Part shown: one piece after another, positions 17,915 to 25,815 of the stretch | Numbering within the stretch: the stretch's first letter is position 1 | How the letters are laid out: every line of letters starts with the position of its first letter | NCBI RefSeq assembly: GCF_900108335.1 | Contig: NZ_FNVT01000003.1 | Span: 787,563 to 851,562 of the forward strand | Reading direction: 5' to 3' | Source of the DNA: Nonomuraea solani | Lineage (GTDB): Bacteria; Actinomycetota; Actinomycetes; Streptosporangiales; Streptosporangiaceae | DNA length: 64,000 nucleotides | Notes under the pieces: generated by a model | The model's database searches: none | Seen by the model: the letters and a program-made list of their open reading frames with translations, nothing else | What the model was told of the DNA's origin: nothing | Program-made: the position numbers and the translations under genes

Positions 17915-18393
17915 GCGCCATCGACCACTACATCAACGCCGTCATGGAGCGGGGCGAGGCCGAGGCGCGGGCGGACGGGTCGGCGGCGGTCGAGGCCCAC
18001 CACCTGCTGCTGGGGATCGCGGCGCACGCGGAGACCGCCGCCCGCGCCGTCCTGGAGTCGGCGGGGCTCGATCGCCCGGCGATCCGCGCGGCGCTGGACC
18101 GGGAGTTCGAGCACAGCCTGAGCGCGGCCGGGGTGTCCCTGGCCGCCTACGACCTCCCGGCCGCGGCCCCGGACCCGGAGCGCCGGGTGGGCGTGGGGGC
18201 CTCGTCCCGGCTCGCCCTCGAACGGGGGTTCGCCACCGTGGACCGCAAGAAGGACCTGCGGCCCGCGCACCTGCTGCTCGGCGTCCTGGAGGCGGAGGTC
18301 GGCACCGTCCCCCGCGCGCTCGCCCTGGCCGGGGTCGCCCGCGAGGACCTGGCGAACCGCGCCCGGGAGGCGGCGGCCACAGAGGCCTGGTGA
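17911..18393 (+). CDS. Stand-alone Clp N-terminal-domain protein
   Basis: 160 residues containing two Clp-N repeats (VEAHHLLLGIAAHAETAARAVL near 28-50 and LRPAHLLLGVLEAEVGTVPRAL near 112-135) and no AAA+ ATPase. Clp-N repeats in ClpA/ClpC bind adaptors and substrates. Isolated copies may act as adaptors or decoys, though that is inference. GTG start at 17911 overlaps the stop of the HTH gene. Confidence 0.82.
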   Translation: MSAIDHYINAVMERGEAEARADGSAAVEAHHLLLGIAAHAETAARAVLESAGLDRPAIRAALDREFEHSLSAAGVSLAAYDLPAAAPDPERRVGVGASSRLALERGFATVDRKKDLRPAHLLLGVLEAEVGTVPRALALAGVAREDLANRAREAAATEAW

Positions 18394-18462
18394 CCGGCCC
18401 GACCCGATCCGGTCCACGAAGCGCTGGTCCTCCACGAACCACCGGTCCTTCACGAACCACGC

Positions 18463-18500
18463 GCAAAGCGGGCGCCGTGAAAAACGACGCCCGCTTTTGC
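18463..18500. terminator. Bidirectional terminator between Clp-N gene and gdh
   Basis: GCAAAGCGGGCG (18463-18474) pairs with CGCCCGCTTTTGC (18488-18500). Both neighbouring genes converge on it. Just before it, at about 18411-18460, a 15-18-bp unit resembling GGTCCTCCACGAACCACC occurs three times imperfectly. Confidence 0.75.
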
Positions 18501-18504
18501 GGGC

Positions 18505-21500
18505 CTACGCCTCCGTGTGCGGAAGGTTGCTGGCCGCCACCAGGGTCCTGATGGCGCGCAGCGCGACCGACAGGGTGGCCAGGTCGAAGTTGTCGCTCTC
18601 CCAGATCTCCGACAGCGTCTGCCGCGCCCTGGACACCGCCGCCGAGTTGGCCTCCGACCACCGGGCCAGCCGCTCCTCGGGCGCCAGCCCCGGCGTGCTG
18701 TGGGCCAGCACGTCGCGGGTCAGCGAGGCGTGCGCCGCGTAGAGGTCGTCGCGGAGCGCCGAGCGGGCCATCGAGTTCCACCGGTTGTCCCGGGGCAGCG
18801 CGATGATCCGCTCCCGCAGCCGGGCGAGCTGCAGCCGGTCGGCGAGGTCGAAGTAGACCTCCGCCACCTCGTTGACCGGCCGCCCCGTGACCGAGGAGAC
18901 CTCCACCAGGTCGAGCGTCGAGTACGCGGGCACCATGGCCGCCACCCGCTCGGCCAGCTCCTGCGGCACGCCCCTGGCCGCGAAGGAGTCACGGCGCTCC
19001 TCGTACGCCGCCAGGTCGGGCCCGGTCAGCAGCTTGGGGACGTGGGCGACGAGGCTGTTGACCCCCTTCATGAAGAAGTGCACCGACCCGGCCAGGTCGA
19101 GCGGCGGCCGCCGGTTGACCAGCAGCCAGCGGGCGCCGCGCTCGGCCAGCTTCCTGGCCTCCAGCAGCATCGCGATCTGGGTCGCCGTGTCCACCTTGTT
19201 GTCCAGGGCCTCCACGGCCCGGTAGAAGCCGGGCAGGTCGAACACCTCGCGCGCCACCAGGTAGGCCCGCACGATGTCGGTCGTGGAGGCGCCGGTCTCC
19301 TCACCGAAGCGGTACATGAACGTGGTGCCCGCCGAGTTGACCAGCTCGTTCACCACGCAGGTGGTGATGATCTCCCGTCGCAGCGGGTGTTCGTCCATGT
19401 ACGTACGGAACCGCTCCCGCAGCGCCGACGGGAAGTACGACACCAGCCACGACGCCAGGTAGGGGTCGTCGGGCAGGTCGGACCCGAGGATCTCGGCGTC
19501 GGCGACCAGCTTGGTGTAGGCCAGCAGCACCGAGAACTCCGGCGCCGTCAGCCCCAGCCTGGCCTGGCGGCGCTCGGCCAGCGTCTTGTCCGAGGGCAGG
19601 AACTCCAGCTCCCGGTTGACCAGCCCGTCCCGCTCCAGCCGCCGCAGGTAGCGGGCGTGGATGTGGAGCATCTCGACGGCCTGGGCGCGGGAGGCGGCCA
19701 GCACCACGTTCTGGGCGTAGTTGTCGCGCAGCACCAGGGCGGCGACCTCGTCGGTCATCGAGGTGAAGACCTGGTTGCGCTGCTTGTCGGTCAGCTCGCC
19801 GTCGCGGACGACCTGGTCGAGCAGGATCTTGATGTTCACCTCGTGGTCGGAGGTGTCGACTCCGGCCGAGTTGTCGATGAAGTCGGTGTTGACCAGCCCG
19901 CCGTTCCGCGCGAACTCGATGCGGGCCAACTGGGTGAAGCCCAGGTTGCCGCCCTCGCCGATGACCTTGCAGCGCAGCTCGGAGGCGTTGATCCGGAGCC
20001 CGTCGTTGGCCTTGTCGCCGACGTCGGCGTTCGACTCGGCGGCGGCCTTGACGTAGGTGCCGATGCCGCCGTTCCAGAGCAGGTCCACGGGGGCCCGCAG
20101 GATGGCGCTGATCAGGTCGTTGGGCGCCATGGAGGTGACGCCGTGGGCGATGCCCAGGGCCTCGCGCATCTGCGGCGTGATCTGCACGGACTTGGCGGTG
20201 CGGGGGAAGACGCCGCCGCCGGCCGAGATCAGCGAGGTGTCGTAGTCCTCCCACGAGCTGCGCGGCAGCTCGAACAGGCGCTGCCGCTCGGCGTACGAGC
20301 GGGCCGCGTCGGGCGAGGGGTCCACGAAAACATGCCGGTGGTCGAAGGCGGCCACCAGCCGGATGTGCTGCGACAGCAGCATGCCGTTGCCGAACACGTC
20401 GCCCGACATGTCGCCGACGCCGGCCACCGTGAAGTCGGTGGTCTGCACGTCCACGCCCGTGGTGCGGAAGTGGTATTTCACCGACTCCCAGGCGCCGCGG
20501 GCGGTGATGCCCATGGCCTTGTGGTCGTAGCCGATCGAGCCGCCGGAGGCGAAGGCGTCGCCCAGCCAGAAGCCGTACTCCTTGGCCACGCCGTTGGCGA
20601 TGTCGGAGAAGGTGGCGGTGCCCTTGTCGGCGGCGACCACGAGGTAGGTGTCGTCGCCGTCGTGCCGGACCACGTCGGGCGGCGGCATGACCTTGCCGTC
20701 CACGAGGTTGTCGGTGACGTCGAGCAGCCCGGAGATGAACATCCGGTAGCAGGCCACGCCCTCGGCGAGCAGGTCTTCCCGCGTTCCGGACTTTGGCGGA
20801 CGCTTCACGACAAAGCCGCCTTTGGACCCGGTCGGCACAATAACGGTATTTTTCACCATCTGCGCCTTGACCAGCCCGAGAATCTCCGTCCGGAAATCCT
20901 CCATTCGGTCAGACCACCGCAAACCACCCCGCGCGACTTTCCCGAACCGCAGATGCACACCTTCGACCCGCGGCGAGTACACGAATATCTCGAACTTCGG
21001 CCGCGGCAACGGCAACACAGTGATGGCTTGCGGGTCGAACTTGAGCGAAATGTACGGTTTGCGACTTCCATCTACCTTCTGGAAGTAATTGGTGCGCAAT
21101 GTCGCCTGAATCATCTCCAGGTACGCCCGCAGAACCCGGTCCTCGTCCAACGAGGCCACCTCGTCCAGCGCCCCGAGAATCTCCTCGTTGAGCGCCTCCA
21201 CGAGGTCCACCCGCACGTCCTCACCGCGCCGCGGGTCGAGCTTGGCCTCGAACAGCCGTACGAGCAGCCGCGCCAGCCGCACGTTGCCCATGAGCACCCG
21301 CTCCATGTACGGCTGCGAGAACGTGCTCCCCGCCTGGCGCAGGTATTTGGCGTAGGCCCGCAGGATCTCGACCTGCTCCCACGTCAGCCCGGCCGTCAGG
21401 ATGAGCGCGTTGAAGTCGTCGGCCTGCACCCGGCCCTTCCACAGCGCGGTGAGCCCGTCCTGGAAGAGCCGCTTGAAGTCGTTCCTGTCCACCTCCGCCG

Positions 21501-23421
21501 ACGGCGTGTAGCGCAACCCGAAGTCGTAGATCCAGGCGTTCTTGGTGCTGGGGTCGTTGTCCCGGTCGACCTCGTAGGGCCGCTCGTCCACGACCTCCAC
21601 GCCGAGCCGCTGGATGAGCGGCAGCGCGTGGGACAGCGAGATGGGCGAGCCGACCTTGTAGATCTTGAGCCGGCGCTCCCCCTCGGCCGCGTCGTACGGC
21701 TCGTACAGGTTGATCCCGACCTTCTCGCCGTCACCCGCCTCGACGAGCTGCTCCAGCCGCCGGAGGTCGACCACGGCCACCTTGGGCGGGAAGTCCGCTT
21801 TGTACCCCTCGGGGAACGCGGAGGCGTACCGCCGGATCAGCCCGGGCGCCTCCTCCTCGGAGGCCATCTCCCCCAGCGCGGCGGCCAGGTCGTCCTCCCA
21901 GGAGCGGGTGATGGCCGCCAGGCGGGCCTCCAGCTCCTCCACGTCGACGCTCGGCGGCGGCAGCGGGTTGCCCCGCGAGCCCCGCACCACCACGTGCAGC
22001 CGGGCCAGCACCGACTCGCCGATCATCGCGCTGTAGTCGAGCGACGCGCCGCCCAGCGCCTTGAGCAGCACGTCCTGCATCTTCAGCCGCACCTTGGTGG
22101 TGTAGCGGTCGCGCGGCAGGTAGATCAGGCACGAGATGTAGCGGCCGTAGTCGTCGCGCCGCAGGAACAGCTTGACCTGCTTGCGCTCGCGCAGCCGCAG
22201 CACGCCCAGCGCGATCGGCAGGAGCTGGTCGATCGAGGTCTGGAACAGCTCGTCGCGCGGGAAGGTCTCAAGGATCTCGATGAGGTCCTTGCCGTCGTGG
22301 CTGTCGGGCGCGAGCCCGGCCTGGTCGAGCACGTCGGCCAGCTTGCGCCGCAGCACGGGGATCCTGGAGATCGACTCGTTGTAGGCCACGTGCGTGAACA
22401 GGCCGAGGAAGCGCCGCTCCCCGATCACCTCGCCGTCGGGCGAGAACAGCTTGACCCCGATGTAGTCGAGGTAGGTCGCCCGGTGCACGGTGGCCCTGGA
22501 GTTGGCCTTGGTGGTGATCATGAGCTGCTTCTCGCGCGCCTTGGCCCGCACCTCGGCCGGCAGCGCCATGAAGCTCTCGGAGCCGACCTTGTCGTCGCGC
22601 AGGATGCCCAGCGCCGCCCCGGGCAGCGCGCGCAGCGTCTCGCCCTCGTCGGTGTCCTCCAGCCGGTATTCCCGGTAGCCGAGGAAGGTGAAGTGCCCGT
22701 CGGCGAGCCAGCGCAGCAGGTCGATGCTGTCCTCGACCTCGGCGGGCTCCAGCGGCGGCGGGTTCATGCTCAGGTCTTCCGCGGTCTGTACGGCCAGCGC
22801 CCGCATCTTCCTGAAGTCCTCGACCGCGTGGCGCACGTCGTTGAGCACCCGGTCGAGGTCGTTCTCTAGCTCCTTGAGCACCTCGGGGTCGCCCTGCCGG
22901 TCGATCTCGATGTGCATCCAGGACTCGACCAGCATCTGGCCGGTGACGTCCTCCTGGCCACGGCCGAGCATCCGCCCGGTCATGTCGCGGCGGACCCGCA
23001 TCTGCGGGTGCACCACCAGGTGGACGCCCAGGTCGTGCCGGTCGAGCTCCATCGTGACCGAGTCGACCAGGAACGGCATGTCGTCGGTGACCACCTCGAC
23101 GACGGAGTGCCCGGGGTCCCAGCCGTTCTCGTCGAGCGTGGGGGTGTAGGCCCGGACCACGGCCCTGCCCTGGGGGCGGATCTCCGCGAGCTTGCGCTGC
23201 GACATCGCGGGGCCGTAGACGTCAACGGGGTTGCGGTGCAGCAGGTCTTCGGGGGCCACGTGCCGGTAGTAGAACCGCAGAAAGGACAGGGCCTCCTCGG
23301 TGCTCACATGTTCGCTGCCCACCGCGCAACTCTCGGCGGCTCGCTGGAGCAGCTCATCCTTGGCCTCGTCGAGCGGCATTTCGCTCTCACTCCTTTGTGA
23401 GGGTTCGCCATGACTGTTCAT
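18505..23421 (-). CDS. gdh: Large NAD-dependent glutamate dehydrogenase (180-kDa type)
   Basis: 1,638 residues, the size of the GDH-180 class that converts glutamate to 2-oxoglutarate and ammonium with NAD. The catalytic core is recognisable at about 820-1240: KVARGGLRWSDRMEDFRTE, KAQMVKNTVIVPTGSKGGF (with the active-site lysines) and FGNGMLLSQHIRLVAAFDH. Long N- and C-terminal regulatory regions flank it, as in the class. ATG at 23421 is chosen because it overlaps the tryptophan dioxygenase stop as ATGA, giving translational coupling. The pairing with a dioxygenase is uncommon and suggests joint use in amino-acid catabolism. Confidence 0.95.
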   Translation of the reverse strand: MNSHGEPSQRSESEMPLDEAKDELLQRAAESCAVGSEHVSTEEALSFLRFYYRHVAPEDLLHRNPVDVYGPAMSQRKLAEIRPQGRAVVRAYTPTLDENGWDPGHSVVEVVTDDMPFLVDSVTMELDRHDLGVHLVVHPQMRVRRDMTGRMLGRGQEDVTGQMLVESWMHIEIDRQGDPEVLKELENDLDRVLNDVRHAVEDFRKMRALAVQTAEDLSMNPPPLEPAEVEDSIDLLRWLADGHFTFLGYREYRLEDTDEGETLRALPGAALGILRDDKVGSESFMALPAEVRAKAREKQLMITTKANSRATVHRATYLDYIGVKLFSPDGEVIGERRFLGLFTHVAYNESISRIPVLRRKLADVLDQAGLAPDSHDGKDLIEILETFPRDELFQTSIDQLLPIALGVLRLRERKQVKLFLRRDDYGRYISCLIYLPRDRYTTKVRLKMQDVLLKALGGASLDYSAMIGESVLARLHVVVRGSRGNPLPPPSVDVEELEARLAAITRSWEDDLAAALGEMASEEEAPGLIRRYASAFPEGYKADFPPKVAVVDLRRLEQLVEAGDGEKVGINLYEPYDAAEGERRLKIYKVGSPISLSHALPLIQRLGVEVVDERPYEVDRDNDPSTKNAWIYDFGLRYTPSAEVDRNDFKRLFQDGLTALWKGRVQADDFNALILTAGLTWEQVEILRAYAKYLRQAGSTFSQPYMERVLMGNVRLARLLVRLFEAKLDPRRGEDVRVDLVEALNEEILGALDEVASLDEDRVLRAYLEMIQATLRTNYFQKVDGSRKPYISLKFDPQAITVLPLPRPKFEIFVYSPRVEGVHLRFGKVARGGLRWSDRMEDFRTEILGLVKAQMVKNTVIVPTGSKGGFVVKRPPKSGTREDLLAEGVACYRMFISGLLDVTDNLVDGKVMPPPDVVRHDGDDTYLVVAADKGTATFSDIANGVAKEYGFWLGDAFASGGSIGYDHKAMGITARGAWESVKYHFRTTGVDVQTTDFTVAGVGDMSGDVFGNGMLLSQHIRLVAAFDHRHVFVDPSPDAARSYAERQRLFELPRSSWEDYDTSLISAGGGVFPRTAKSVQITPQMREALGIAHGVTSMAPNDLISAILRAPVDLLWNGGIGTYVKAAAESNADVGDKANDGLRINASELRCKVIGEGGNLGFTQLARIEFARNGGLVNTDFIDNSAGVDTSDHEVNIKILLDQVVRDGELTDKQRNQVFTSMTDEVAALVLRDNYAQNVVLAASRAQAVEMLHIHARYLRRLERDGLVNRELEFLPSDKTLAERRQARLGLTAPEFSVLLAYTKLVADAEILGSDLPDDPYLASWLVSYFPSALRERFRTYMDEHPLRREIITTCVVNELVNSAGTTFMYRFGEETGASTTDIVRAYLVAREVFDLPGFYRAVEALDNKVDTATQIAMLLEARKLAERGARWLLVNRRPPLDLAGSVHFFMKGVNSLVAHVPKLLTGPDLAAYEERRDSFAARGVPQELAERVAAMVPAYSTLDLVEVSSVTGRPVNEVAEVYFDLADRLQLARLRERIIALPRDNRWNSMARSALRDDLYAAHASLTRDVLAHSTPGLAPEERLARWSEANSAAVSRARQTLSEIWESDNFDLATLSVALRAIRTLVAASNLPHTEA

Positions 23422-24224
23422 AGCCTGGCCCGTAAGTCCCACAGCAGCGGGAAATAATGCATGCCCGTCCTACCGTGGAGGTAGGGGGCACCCGTCGAAC
23501 CGCCTGTGCCCGACTTGGTGCCGATCTGGCGTTCGACCATCTGGACGTGGCGCATCCGCCACAGCGCGGCGAGCTCGTCGTGCGTCAGAAGGTCTTCGGC
23601 GAGTTGCCACAGGTCGTCATGAGACCCGCGATCCCTCGCCACGGCCAGCAGCGAGCGCATGATCTCCTTGTCGTCGGAGATCCGCAGGCCACGCTGGGAG
23701 AGGGCGGTGAGATAAGCATCCCACAAGGTGGGTTCCTCCAGCCTGCGGCGCAGCCTGGCCAGCTCCTCGTCGCTGATGTTCCTGAACCTGCCGAGGTAGG
23801 CCGGGTCCTTCCGACCCGACAGGAACTCCAGTTCACGGAACTGCACCGACTGGAAGCCGCTGGCGGGCGCCAGCTTGGCGCGGAACTCGAGGAAGTCCTG
23901 GGGCGTCATCGTCTCCAGGACCTCGATCTGCTCGAACAGCACCCTCTCGACCGCGTGCACCCGTCTGAACAGGTGCCTGGCCAGCCACAGCTCACCGGCG
24001 GACATGGCCTCGCGGGCGGCCTCCAGCTCATGGAGCAGCAGCTTGAACCACAGCTCGTAGACCTGGTGCACGGTGATGAAGAGCAGCTCGTCGGGCGCCT
24101 GCGACTGCGGGAGCTGCTGGGCGAGGAGCTCGGGCAGGCGGAGATAGCCGCCATACGACAGCCGGCCACCTTCTTCGCCGAACCGCCGTCGCGGGGGACC
24201 GGGCGCATCGCCGTCGATGCCCAC
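23418..24224 (-). CDS. kynA: Tryptophan 2,3-dioxygenase
   Basis: 268-residue haem dioxygenase that opens the indole ring of tryptophan to N-formylkynurenine. Family motifs include LSYGGYLRLPELL, ITVHQVYELWFKLLLHELE and the haem-ligand region RHVQMVERQIGTKSGTGGS near the C-terminus. GTG at 24224 is preferred: GGGAGG lies six bases upstream. Other kynurenine-pathway genes are absent from the window. Its stop overlaps the gdh start. Confidence 0.95.
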   Translation of the reverse strand: MGIDGDAPGPPRRRFGEEGGRLSYGGYLRLPELLAQQLPQSQAPDELLFITVHQVYELWFKLLLHELEAAREAMSAGELWLARHLFRRVHAVERVLFEQIEVLETMTPQDFLEFRAKLAPASGFQSVQFRELEFLSGRKDPAYLGRFRNISDEELARLRRRLEEPTLWDAYLTALSQRGLRISDDKEIMRSLLAVARDRGSHDDLWQLAEDLLTHDELAALWRMRHVQMVERQIGTKSGTGGSTGAPYLHGRTGMHYFPLLWDLRARL

Positions 24225-24284
24225 CGAACACCTCCCCCTGACCGCCCGGCCACGCGGGACCGGGCGCAACGCCTCGCCGTACCG

Positions 24285-24313
24285 ATACCACCCGAAAAGG
24301 TCATAGACGTCAA
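24285..24313 (-). promoter_or_regulatory. Candidate promoter for the dioxygenase-gdh operon
   Basis: On the minus strand TTGACG (24313-24308) and TGGTAT (24290-24285) are separated by 17 bp, about 60 bases before the GTG start. The -35 match is good and the -10 weak. It overlaps the very end of the anti-sigma gene. Confidence 0.4.
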
Positions 24314-24507
24314 CGTGACATGGACATCGGGGGATCGTCGTCGGAGGCCGAGGGAGTGTTCTTGAGTCCGTCGAGCTGCTCCGGCAGCTCGGCAAGCTCA
24401 ATCAGCTCCGCCTGGCACTGCTCGCACGTATCGAGGTGGCGTTCGAACGCCTCGTGTTCCTCATCATCGAGGACGCCGAGGACGTAGGCGGCCACCCCGT
24501 CATGCAT
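24310..24507 (-). CDS. Minimal zinc-finger anti-sigma factor
   Basis: 65 residues with the ZAS (zinc-binding anti-sigma) core: H2, then ERHLDTCEQC supplying the H-x3-C-x2-C ligands (H24, C28, C31). There is no transmembrane helix and no sensor domain; the protein ends in a short acidic tail. Canonical members have about 90-250 residues, often membrane-bound, so this is a minimal soluble form. Its ATG shares one base with the sigma factor stop (TGATG), so the two are coupled and it very likely binds that sigma factor. Confidence 0.85.
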   Translation of the reverse strand: MHDGVAAYVLGVLDDEEHEAFERHLDTCEQCQAELIELAELPEQLDGLKNTPSASDDDPPMSMSR

Positions 24508-25061
24508 CAGCCGGCTACCCCCTTGTCCCGCAGCAGCTCGCGGAGAGCCCGGATCCCGTAGTAGAGCCGGGACTTCACCGTGCCCGGCGGGATCCCCAGA
24601 ATCGCCGCCGCCTCACTTATCGTACGGTCTCGGAGGTAAGTCTGCTCAATCACTTCGCGGTGTTCTTCAGACAGGGATCGGAGAGCGTCCGCGACGACCA
24701 TCGCCGATAACGCCCGTTCCGAGCCGTCTGGCACCGCCATCATGTCGACTTCGGGTGGCTCGACCTCCTGCGGTCTCACACTCTTCCGCCGACGTCCGTC
24801 AATGACTATGCGACGGGCCACCGTCAGTAGCCACGCCCATATGAGGCTCGGTTCCCATTGCAGTCTTGCCGAGTTCCGCCAGGCTCGGACGAGCGTCTCC
24901 TGCACCACGTCCTCAGCCCACTGAAGGTCGTTACCTGTGGATTTGCGGACGTGTCGCAGTAGAGGGCCGCCGAACTCCTGGTAAAGCACCGCAATGCGAT
25001 GCTCCGCCTCGGCATCCGCACTCTCGAACCTGCCGTCGAGGTGACTTAGCACGGGGCACAT
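24507..25061 (-). CDS. ECF sigma factor
   Basis: 184-residue sigma-70 family protein. Region 2 is seen in LQWAEDVVQETLVRAWRN and region 4 in LSEEHREVIEQTYLRDRTISEAAAILGIPPGTVKSRLYYGIRAL, whose helix-turn-helix reads the -35 element. The start is ATG at 25061 with GAAGG upstream; longer frames run through the divergent promoter region. It is followed by a coupled anti-sigma gene and faces the DUF4142/DUF1996 operon, which starts with an ECF-type promoter and is probably its target. Confidence 0.93.
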   Translation of the reverse strand: MCPVLSHLDGRFESADAEAEHRIAVLYQEFGGPLLRHVRKSTGNDLQWAEDVVQETLVRAWRNSARLQWEPSLIWAWLLTVARRIVIDGRRRKSVRPQEVEPPEVDMMAVPDGSERALSAMVVADALRSLSEEHREVIEQTYLRDRTISEAAAILGIPPGTVKSRLYYGIRALRELLRDKGVAG

Positions 25062-25136
25062 CTTTACACCTTCGTTATCCAAGCGGTAGCCACTCCGATA
25101 ACTCCAGTCATTTCTAACTATCTCCGGCCATAGCCT

Positions 25137-25162
25137 GAACCTTGCGAGGCGTGCCCGCGTAC
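25137..25162 (+). promoter_or_regulatory. ECF-type promoter of the DUF4142/DUF1996 operon
   Basis: GAAC (25137-25140) and CGTAC (25158-25162) are separated by 17 bp, the typical ECF layout of a GAAC-like -35 and CGT-like -10. The -10 ends about eight bases before the ATG at 25171, which lacks a ribosome site, so the transcript would be leaderless. Not present in mirror form towards the sigma gene. Confidence 0.45.
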
Positions 25163-25170
25163 CTCCGACC

Positions 25171-25815
25171 ATGCACAGGCTTTTGCGCGGAGAGTTGTTC
25201 ATGCTCGGTGGCTTCGTCGTAGCCGCCGCCGCGACGATCGCGCTGGTCATGCCGCCGTCCATCGATCCGGCGGCGTCCCAGTCCACAGAGACGTCGTCGG
25301 GGCCGCTCACGGCCGCCGACCGCGATCTGCTCGTGAAGGTACGCCAGGCAGGCCTCTGGGAAATGCCCGTGGGTGAGTACGCGCAGACGCGTGCCCAGTC
25401 CCAGCGGGTCAAGGAGGTCGGCCGGCTCATCAACAAAGAGCACATGGACCTCGACCTGCTGACCCGCCAGCTCGCCAAGAAGCTCGGCGTGGCCCTGCCG
25501 GACGAGCCGAACCCCGACCAGCAGCGCTGGATGGCCCAGCTGGCCGCGGAGAGCGGGCCGGCCTTCGACAAGGACTTCGCGAACCTGTTGCGTGCCGCGC
25601 ACGGCAAGGTCTTCACCGTCGTGGCAGGTGTTCGGTCCGGGACGCGTAACTCCGAGATCAGGAAGTTCGCCGCCGAAGGCATCAACTACGTCATGCGTCA
25701 CATGTCGTACTTGGAGTCCACCGGCCTGGTGAACCACGACGATCTGCCCGAAGCACCGACCCCGGCCCCGGCGCCCCCCATCGCCATGGCGGCCGATACG
25801 AGGAGACACTCATGA
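25171..25815 (+). CDS. Secreted DUF4142 (ferritin-like fold) protein
   Basis: 214 residues: signal/anchor helix (about 11-28, LGGFVVAAAATIALVMPP) and a DUF4142 helical domain (about 45-185), with LTAADRDLLVKVRQAGLWEMPVGEYA and LINKEHMDLDLLTRQLAKKL typical of the family. Role unknown; the family is ferritin-like and exported. ATG 25171 gives a positively charged signal n-region but no Shine-Dalgarno; ATG 25201 has GGAGAG upstream but loses the charge. Its stop overlaps the next start (ATGA). First gene of the ECF-facing operon. Confidence 0.85.
   Translation: MHRLLRGELFMLGGFVVAAAATIALVMPPSIDPAASQSTETSSGPLTAADRDLLVKVRQAGLWEMPVGEYAQTRAQSQRVKEVGRLINKEHMDLDLLTRQLAKKLGVALPDEPNPDQQRWMAQLAAESGPAFDKDFANLLRAAHGKVFTVVAGVRSGTRNSEIRKFAAEGINYVMRHMSYLESTGLVNHDDLPEAPTPAPAPPIAMAADTRRHS

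Noticed and set aside
18517..22869. 1,450-codon open frame antisense to the glutamate dehydrogenase gene
   Set aside because: The translation is His/Arg/Gln/Val-rich low-information sequence with no domain, as expected opposite a GC-rich coding strand; the dehydrogenase motifs are on the minus strand.
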